Below, piece after piece: positions 59,392-64,000 of a stretch of DNA of 64,000 nucleotides. The position numbers were made by a program, and so were the translations under genes. This DNA is from an uncultured Bacillota bacterium (GTDB lineage Bacteria > Bacillota > Clostridia > Oscillospirales > Oscillospiraceae). The stretch's first letter is position 1, and each line of letters opens with the position of its first letter. A model generated the notes under the pieces. It was not told where the DNA came from. It saw only the letters and a list, made by a program, of their open reading frames with translations, and searched no databases. The stretch covers positions 36,038 to 100,037 of the forward strand of contig CANEFX010000007.1 in NCBI GenBank assembly GCA_947426945.1, read 5' to 3'.

Positions 59392-60206
59392 CGGGGGGGG
59401 CGGTCTCCCGGCAGGCGGAGGAGAGCTGGACCCAGGCGGAACTGGACGCCATGTCGCCTGAGGAGTTGTTCCAGGCATATAAGCGCACCGGCAATGAGGA
59501 GCTGAAATGGCCGCTGGTTATGCGGTATGCCGGACTGGTAAAGACCATTGCCCTTCAGGTGCGGGGAGTTTACTCCAGCTTTGCCCAGGTGGACGATATT
59601 GTCAACGAGGGCCTGCTTACCCTGGCCGGCTCGGTGGATAAGTTTGACCCGGAGAAGGGCATCAAATTTGAGACCTATGTCTCCAAGCGCATCCGGGGGG
59701 CGGTGATCGACCTGGCCCGGAGGCAGGACTGGGTACCCCGCAGCGTGCGCCGGAAGGCTCGGGAGATCGACCAGGCCAGCGGCGAGCTGTTTTCCGAGCT
59801 GGGGCGGTATCCCACCGACCAGGAGATGGCCGACCGGCTTGGAATTTCTCAGGGACAGTATCAGGAGGATCTGGCAAATTCCTCTATGTGCAACGTGCTC
59901 TCCCTGGATGCCCTGTTTGAGGACCGGGAGCAGAACGGAGGGGCGGAGCTGCCCGACAGTGCGGCGGACGACCGCCCGGAGGACGTCATGCTCCAGCAGG
60001 AGCTGCTGGACACCCTGACAAAGGCGGTGGCCTCCCTGCGGGAGAACGAGCAGACAGTGATTTCCCTTTACTATCATAAAAATCTCAGCATGAAAGAGAT
60101 TGCTCAGGTGATGGAGGTCAGCGAGCCCCGCATTTCCCAACTCCACTCCCGGGCCATCCAGAAGCTGAAGCTGTATATGAACCAGTACATGACCGGCAGA
60201 CCGTAA
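59388..60206 (+). CDS. fliA: Flagellar sigma factor FliA/SigD (sigma-28)
   Basis: 272 residues. Region 2 (LVMRYAGLVKTIALQVRGVYSSFAQVDDIVNEGLLTLAGSVDKFDPEKGIKFETYVSKRIRGAVIDLARRQDWVPRSVRRKAREI), region 3 (ELGRYPTDQEMADRLGISQGQYQEDL) and region 4 (LRENEQTVISLYYHKNLSMKEIAQVMEVSEPRISQLHSRAIQKLK) are complete. The signature DWVPRSVR after region 2 is typical of WhiG/FliA. Its position right after flhA suggests it is made with the basal body and then drives late genes outside this window. Confidence 0.95.
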   Translation: MTGGAVSRQAEESWTQAELDAMSPEELFQAYKRTGNEELKWPLVMRYAGLVKTIALQVRGVYSSFAQVDDIVNEGLLTLAGSVDKFDPEKGIKFETYVSKRIRGAVIDLARRQDWVPRSVRRKAREIDQASGELFSELGRYPTDQEMADRLGISQGQYQEDLANSSMCNVLSLDALFEDREQNGGAELPDSAADDRPEDVMLQQELLDTLTKAVASLRENEQTVISLYYHKNLSMKEIAQVMEVSEPRISQLHSRAIQKLKLYMNQYMTGRP

Positions 60207-60233
60207 GGCCGGAGACGAGAGGAGTTTTGCGCT

Positions 60234-60989
60234 ATGATGAAGGGGTTTTACAACCTGACCTCCGGAATGCTGTCTCAGGGGCGGCGGCTGGATGTGGTGG
60301 CCAACAATATGACCAATGTGTCTACAGCCGGCTATAAGGCGGAGCAGTACACCGACCGCACCTTCGACGAGGTGATGGCGGTGCGTATCGGAAACAAGAT
60401 CAAGACCCCCTATCAGGAGCTGCCCACTTATCAGGCCCATATTCTGGCTCCGGACCACCTGTATACCGACTTTACTCAGGGCTCCTTTGAGGAGACCACC
60501 CTGCCGCTGGACTTTGCCATTCAGGGGGAGGGCTTCTTTGCTATCCAGATGGCGGACGGCGTGGCCTATACCCGGGCAGGCAGCTTTACCCTGGATAACG
60601 AGGGATATCTGTGCCTGTCTGAGCTGGGCCGGGTGCTGGACCGGGAGGGGAATTCCATTCAGCTGCCCACCGACAAGCTGAACCCGGACGCCCGGGGCAA
60701 TTTGTACACTCAGGGCGGACAGTATCTGGGCACCTTGGGCGTGTTTACATTTGAGGACAACGGCGCGCTGGAGCGCAATCCCTACGGCCTGTTTATCGGC
60801 CAGGGAGCCCAGGTCAACGAGGATGTGACCATTCTGAACAAATGGGTGGAGCGCTCCAACGTGGACTTGGTGAAGGAGATGGTCAGCATGATGACCACCC
60901 AGCGGGCTCTTCAAAGCGCCGCACAGATGAGTCAGATTTATGACGAGGTGATTAAGCGGGCCGTCAACGATATCGGCCGGCTGGCATAA
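60234..60989 (+). CDS. Flagellar distal-rod/hook-basal body protein (FlgF/FlgG-like)
   Basis: 251 residues. GFYNLTSGMLSQGRRLDVVANNMTNVSTAGYKAEQYTDRTFDEV at the N-terminus and NVDLVKEMVSMMTTQRALQSAAQMSQIYDEVIKRAVNDIGRL at the C-terminus are rod-protein D0 segments. One of a tandem pair; by order it corresponds to FlgF (or FlhO of B. subtilis). The ribosome site is GAGAGGAG before two adjacent ATGs. Confidence 0.9.
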   Translation: MMKGFYNLTSGMLSQGRRLDVVANNMTNVSTAGYKAEQYTDRTFDEVMAVRIGNKIKTPYQELPTYQAHILAPDHLYTDFTQGSFEETTLPLDFAIQGEGFFAIQMADGVAYTRAGSFTLDNEGYLCLSELGRVLDREGNSIQLPTDKLNPDARGNLYTQGGQYLGTLGVFTFEDNGALERNPYGLFIGQGAQVNEDVTILNKWVERSNVDLVKEMVSMMTTQRALQSAAQMSQIYDEVIKRAVNDIGRLA

Positions 60990-61054
60990 AATCAAAGCAT
61001 CAAATACGGACGCTGGCACTCCCGCGCCCGCGAGAAAGAGAGGCGTGACCGAAT

Positions 61055-61834
61055 ATGAATATGTCCTTTTATACCGGCGCCGTGGGCGCGTATATGCAGA
61101 ATCAGCGGATGAACGTCCAGGCCAATAACATTGCCAATGTGAACAATTACGGCTTCAAGGCGGAGCGGGCCACCTTCCATCATCTGATGTACGGCAATGT
61201 GACGGGCATTGACATGGAACAGCTGCCTAAGGGTTCGGGCACCAAGATGGTGAAGGCCAGTATCGACTTCAGCAGCGCCGGCTATGTCGAGACCGGCCGC
61301 ACCTTCGACTTTGCCATTACGGGGGACGGTTTTTTCGGGCTGTATGACTTGGAGACGGAAGAGATTTCCTTCACCCGGGACGGCGCCTTTATGATGGCAC
61401 AGTTCCTGGTTCCGCCCGCTGAGGACGCTGAGCCGGAGGTAGATCCCATTACCGGGGAAATGATCGAGCCCCAGCCGACTGAGGAGTGGCGGCTCAGCGA
61501 CAACGAGGGACGCTGTGTGCTGGACTCCATGGGCAACTTTATCGTCATTGATCCCCAGGACAGAAAGGCGGAGCTGGATGTGGGCGTCTTTGATTACCGG
61601 ATCTATGATGGGATGCTCCACGCGGACAGCGGCCGCTTTATCCCCATTGAGAAGAATGGCGATCTGTATCTGGGGACCGGCGGGGTGAAACGGGGCTTTT
61701 TGGAGCGTTCCAATGTGGACCTGGCTCAGGAGATGGTCAAGGTGATTGAATCCCAGCGAGCTTACAGCTACGCGCTGCGGATGGTACAGACCTCGGACGA
61801 GATTGAGCAGACCATCAACGGCCTGCCGGGCTGA
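61055..61834 (+). CDS. Flagellar distal rod protein FlgG-like
   Basis: 259 residues. SFYTGAVGAYMQNQRMNVQANNIANVNNYGFKAERATFHHLM and the C-terminal GFLERSNVDLAQEMVKVIESQRAYSYALRMVQTSDEIEQTINGL are the rod signatures. The second of the tandem pair, corresponding to FlgG (or FlhP). It contains an insert rich in Glu/Pro (VPPAEDAEPEVDPITGEMIEPQP) that is not in typical FlgG. The ribosome site is weak (GAGAGGCG). Confidence 0.88.
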   Translation: MNMSFYTGAVGAYMQNQRMNVQANNIANVNNYGFKAERATFHHLMYGNVTGIDMEQLPKGSGTKMVKASIDFSSAGYVETGRTFDFAITGDGFFGLYDLETEEISFTRDGAFMMAQFLVPPAEDAEPEVDPITGEMIEPQPTEEWRLSDNEGRCVLDSMGNFIVIDPQDRKAELDVGVFDYRIYDGMLHADSGRFIPIEKNGDLYLGTGGVKRGFLERSNVDLAQEMVKVIESQRAYSYALRMVQTSDEIEQTINGLPG

Positions 61835-61855
61835 AAATAAGGGGGTAGCCGGGAT

Positions 61856-62479
61856 ATGATAAAGAATTATGATCAGTTGTCCTCACTGGAGATCGATACC
61901 CTCCGGGAGATTGGCAGCATTGGAACGGGCAACGCAGCCACCGCCCTGTCCCAGATGATGAACCAGACGGTGAGAATTACCTTGCCGGAAGTGCGCATCA
62001 TGGGGTATAATGAGGCCATTGAGTGGATCGGCGGACCGGAGGAGGTCACCGCCGGCGTGCTGGTGAAGATGAGCGGCGATGTGGGCGGCATTATGCTGTC
62101 GGTGCAGAAGCTGGAATTGGTCAACGTGGTGCTGGAGACCATGCTGGGTGAGAGCGTAAGCAGCTATGAGAGCTTGACGGAGCTGGCCCGTTCCGCTATG
62201 ATAGAGATTGGAAATATTATGATTTCCACCTTTATCAACGCCATGTCCGGTTTGGCTGACCTCAATATCAAGCTGACCGTGCCCGCCTTTGCAGTAGACA
62301 TGCAGGGCGCTATCCTGACGGTGCCCATGGCGGAATACGGCGGTATGTCCGATTACCTGATGGCCATCGGCGGCAACTTTGTGTGCGACGGGAAAGAAGT
62401 CCCCTGCCACCTGATTCTTTCTCCTGACCTGCGCTCTTTGGATTTCTTGTTAAGGAAGCTGGGCGTTAGTGATGAGTGA
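61856..62479 (+). CDS. cheC: CheY-P phosphatase CheC
   Basis: 207 residues. Both phosphatase motifs of CheC are present: REIGSIGTGNAATALSQMMN (about 17-36) and SAMIEIGNIMISTFINAMSG (about 118-137), each with the E-x3-N pair. Works with CheD in adaptation of Firmicutes chemotaxis. Overlaps the cheD start by 8 nt, so production of the two is coupled. Confidence 0.93.
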   Translation: MIKNYDQLSSLEIDTLREIGSIGTGNAATALSQMMNQTVRITLPEVRIMGYNEAIEWIGGPEEVTAGVLVKMSGDVGGIMLSVQKLELVNVVLETMLGESVSSYESLTELARSAMIEIGNIMISTFINAMSGLADLNIKLTVPAFAVDMQGAILTVPMAEYGGMSDYLMAIGGNFVCDGKEVPCHLILSPDLRSLDFLLRKLGVSDE

Positions 62480-62954
62480 TCAAAGACTGACAGTAGGCAT
62501 TGCGGATATGAAGCTGCTCCAGGGCGACGGTATGCTGATTACTTACGCGCTGGGGTCCTGCATCGGCCTGTGTTTTCACGATCCGAGGCTGCGGCTGGGA
62601 GCACTGCTCCATATCATGCTTCCGCTGAACATGGAGGCCGGGCGGACCCACCCGCTGAAGTATGCGGATACCGGCATTAAGGAGACGCTGCGGCAGATGG
62701 AGGCCAAGGGTGCTTCCCGAAGCAGGATGACGGTAAAAATTGCCGGCGGCGCCAAAATGTTTGAGGTGTCCGGCTCCGGCCTGGGCAATATCGGACAACG
62801 GAATATCGAGAGCGTACACGCGATCCTGAGACGGGAGAAGCTTCACCTTTTAGCGGAAAATGTCGGAGGAACCATCGCCAGGACACTGCTCTTCGACGTG
62901 GGCAGCGGGCAGGCCTGTATCCGGTCTTATGGACAGAAAGACATCATTTTTTAA
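62472..62954 (+). CDS. cheD: Chemoreceptor glutamine deamidase CheD
   Basis: 160 residues. Catalytic Cys30 in TYALGSCIGLCFHDP and His47 in GALLHIMLP are in place; GGAKMFEVSG follows. Deamidates receptor glutamines and stimulates CheC. The ATG at 62472 is chosen; a GTG directly before it would add one residue. The only ribosome-like site is AAGGAAG 11 nt upstream inside cheC. Confidence 0.93.
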   Translation: MSDQRLTVGIADMKLLQGDGMLITYALGSCIGLCFHDPRLRLGALLHIMLPLNMEAGRTHPLKYADTGIKETLRQMEAKGASRSRMTVKIAGGAKMFEVSGSGLGNIGQRNIESVHAILRREKLHLLAENVGGTIARTLLFDVGSGQACIRSYGQKDIIF

Positions 62955-63009
62955 GTTGATCCCAAGCGCGCAGAGGGGCGCATCCTAAATAGAGTGAGGA
63001 GTGTCAGCA

Positions 63010-63924
63010 ATGGCGGAGGTACATAACAGCGGTATCCTTTTGGAGTCGGGCACCAACGAGATTGAAATCATGGAGTTTACCATTGATGATAATCTGTATG
63101 GCATCAATGTGGCCAAGGTGCGGGAGATCATCCTGTCTGCGCCGGTAAAGGCCATGCCCCACGCCCACCCTGCGGTGGAGGGTATCTTCAAGCCCCGGGA
63201 CATTGTAATCACCGTGGTGGATCTGCCCAGATATCTGGGAGTGGAGAAGGAAAAGAGCCTGAAAGACCTGTTCATCGTTACCAATTTCAATAAGATGTTT
63301 ATTGCCTTCCGCGTACACACCGTAGTGGGCATCAGCCGTATCTCCTGGACAGATATCCATAAGCCGGACAAGACGGTGTCCGGCGGATCTGAGGGAGTGG
63401 CTACCGGCATCGCCCAGTGCGGCCAGGATCTGGTCACCATTTTGGACTTTGAGCGCATCGTAGCCGAGATTGCCCCCGAGACCACCATCCAGATGGATGA
63501 GATCGACAAGATGGGCCCCCGGAGCCGGAGTAATGCCCCCATCTGGATTGCAGAGGACTCTATCCTCCTGTCCAAGATGATTGAGGACTGTCTGCGTAAG
63601 GCGGGGTATGGGAATCTGCGGATGTTCTCCAACGGCAAGGAGTTGTGGGAGTCCCTGAATACCCTGCCCAAGGACGGAAGGCTGTTCGACTATGTGGCGT
63701 TGATTATCACCGATATCGAGATGCCGCAGATGGATGGACACCGGCTGACCAAGCTGGTGAAGAGCGACCCCAGGTTCCAGGTTGTCCCATTGATTATTTT
63801 CTCCTCCCTTATCAGTGAGGAGATGCGGATCAAAGGACGTCAGCTGGGTGCAGATGAGCAGATGAGTAAGCCGGAAATTGGCCATCTGGTGGATGTAATG
63901 GACCACCTGCTGGAAGGAAAGTAA
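63010..63924 (+). CDS. cheV: Chemotaxis coupling protein CheV (CheW + receiver)
   Basis: 304 residues. N-terminal CheW domain (IEIMEFTIDDNLYGINVAKVREIILSAPVKAMPHAHPAVEGIFKPRDIVITVVDLPRYLG), then a receiver domain with IWIAEDSILLSKMIEDCLRKAGY, phospho-acceptor Asp in LIITDIEMPQMDG, IIFSSLI and the Lys in MSKPE. Couples receptors to CheA and takes part in adaptation. CheA itself is not in this window. The ATG at 63010 lies 8 nt after GAGGAG; the GTG at 63001 precedes that spacing. The remaining 76 nt of the window show no gene. Confidence 0.93.
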   Translation: MAEVHNSGILLESGTNEIEIMEFTIDDNLYGINVAKVREIILSAPVKAMPHAHPAVEGIFKPRDIVITVVDLPRYLGVEKEKSLKDLFIVTNFNKMFIAFRVHTVVGISRISWTDIHKPDKTVSGGSEGVATGIAQCGQDLVTILDFERIVAEIAPETTIQMDEIDKMGPRSRSNAPIWIAEDSILLSKMIEDCLRKAGYGNLRMFSNGKELWESLNTLPKDGRLFDYVALIITDIEMPQMDGHRLTKLVKSDPRFQVVPLIIFSSLISEEMRIKGRQLGADEQMSKPEIGHLVDVMDHLLEGK

Positions 63925-64000
63925 AAGAAGGCCCGCCCCGAAGATTGAACTGCTCCAGTAAAAACGGACAATAGACAAAAGGCCCCCTGTGTAGGAAAAT

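Overview
The window is GC-rich chromosomal DNA from a Gram-positive-type, spore-forming, motile anaerobe, most likely a member of the Oscillospiraceae (Flavonifractor / Intestinimonas / Lawsonibacter type). The evidence is dipicolinate synthase genes (spores), an acyl-CoA dehydrogenase-EtfBA operon with a Rex-type operator (butyrate-type anaerobic metabolism), a split transketolase, a flagellar operon of clostridial order (fliY, cheC, cheD and cheV present, no L- or P-ring genes) and many GTG/TTG starts behind strong Shine-Dalgarno sites. The genus assignment is inference.

Layout. 1-2.9 kb: glycogen synthesis on the minus strand (glgB, then glgC cut by the window edge), where GlgB carries a basic histone-H1-like tail. 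3.1-4.3 kb: a DacF-type D,D-carboxypeptidase. 4.5-16.8 kb: a compact plus-strand block of 18 phage-derived ORFs: terminase, portal, protease, HK97-type capsid, connectors, contractile sheath and tube, tail-assembly chaperone with a probable programmed frameshift, LysM protein, hub, spike and baseplate. It has no integrase, repressor, lysis or fibre gene and no normal tape-measure gene. It looks like a PBSX-like or gene-transfer-agent-like domesticated element and is the most unusual object here.

16.9-22.5 kb: single genes (putative helical-bundle protein, PilZ protein, tRNA-Gly, TatD with its radical-SAM partner, flavodoxin-ferredoxin fusion, an AT-rich secreted protein, and a MerR-RDD membrane regulator with a broken duplicate beside it). 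22.7-26.2 kb: bcd-etfB-etfA behind a leader with a terminator-like hairpin and a Rex operator. 26.3-27.8 kb: dpaA-dpaB. 27.9-28.4 kb: a small divergent RHH/XRE pair sharing a palindrome. 28.4-37.7 kb: transketolase subunits, efp, a CD1247-like zinc-ribbon protein, a lipoprotein serpin, a small zinc-ribbon membrane protein, a membrane-dipeptidase-family enzyme, a NapH-like Fe-S membrane protein and tex.

37.8-63.9 kb: one long flagellar/chemotaxis operon behind three sigma-A-like promoters: flgB-flgC-fliE-fliF-fliG-fliH-fliI-fliJ-(unknown)-fliK-flgD-(flagellar operon protein)-flgE-flbD-motA-motB-fliM-fliY-cheY-fliO-fliP-fliQ-fliR-flhB-flhA-fliA-flgF/flgG-flgG-cheC-cheD-cheV. Rod, MS-ring, C-ring, export gate and ATPase, hook, stator, flagellar sigma factor and CheY-P turnover are encoded together. 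flhF, flhG, cheA and cheW are not in this stretch. A MITE-like repeat and a long hairpin lie inside the operon on either side of flbD.
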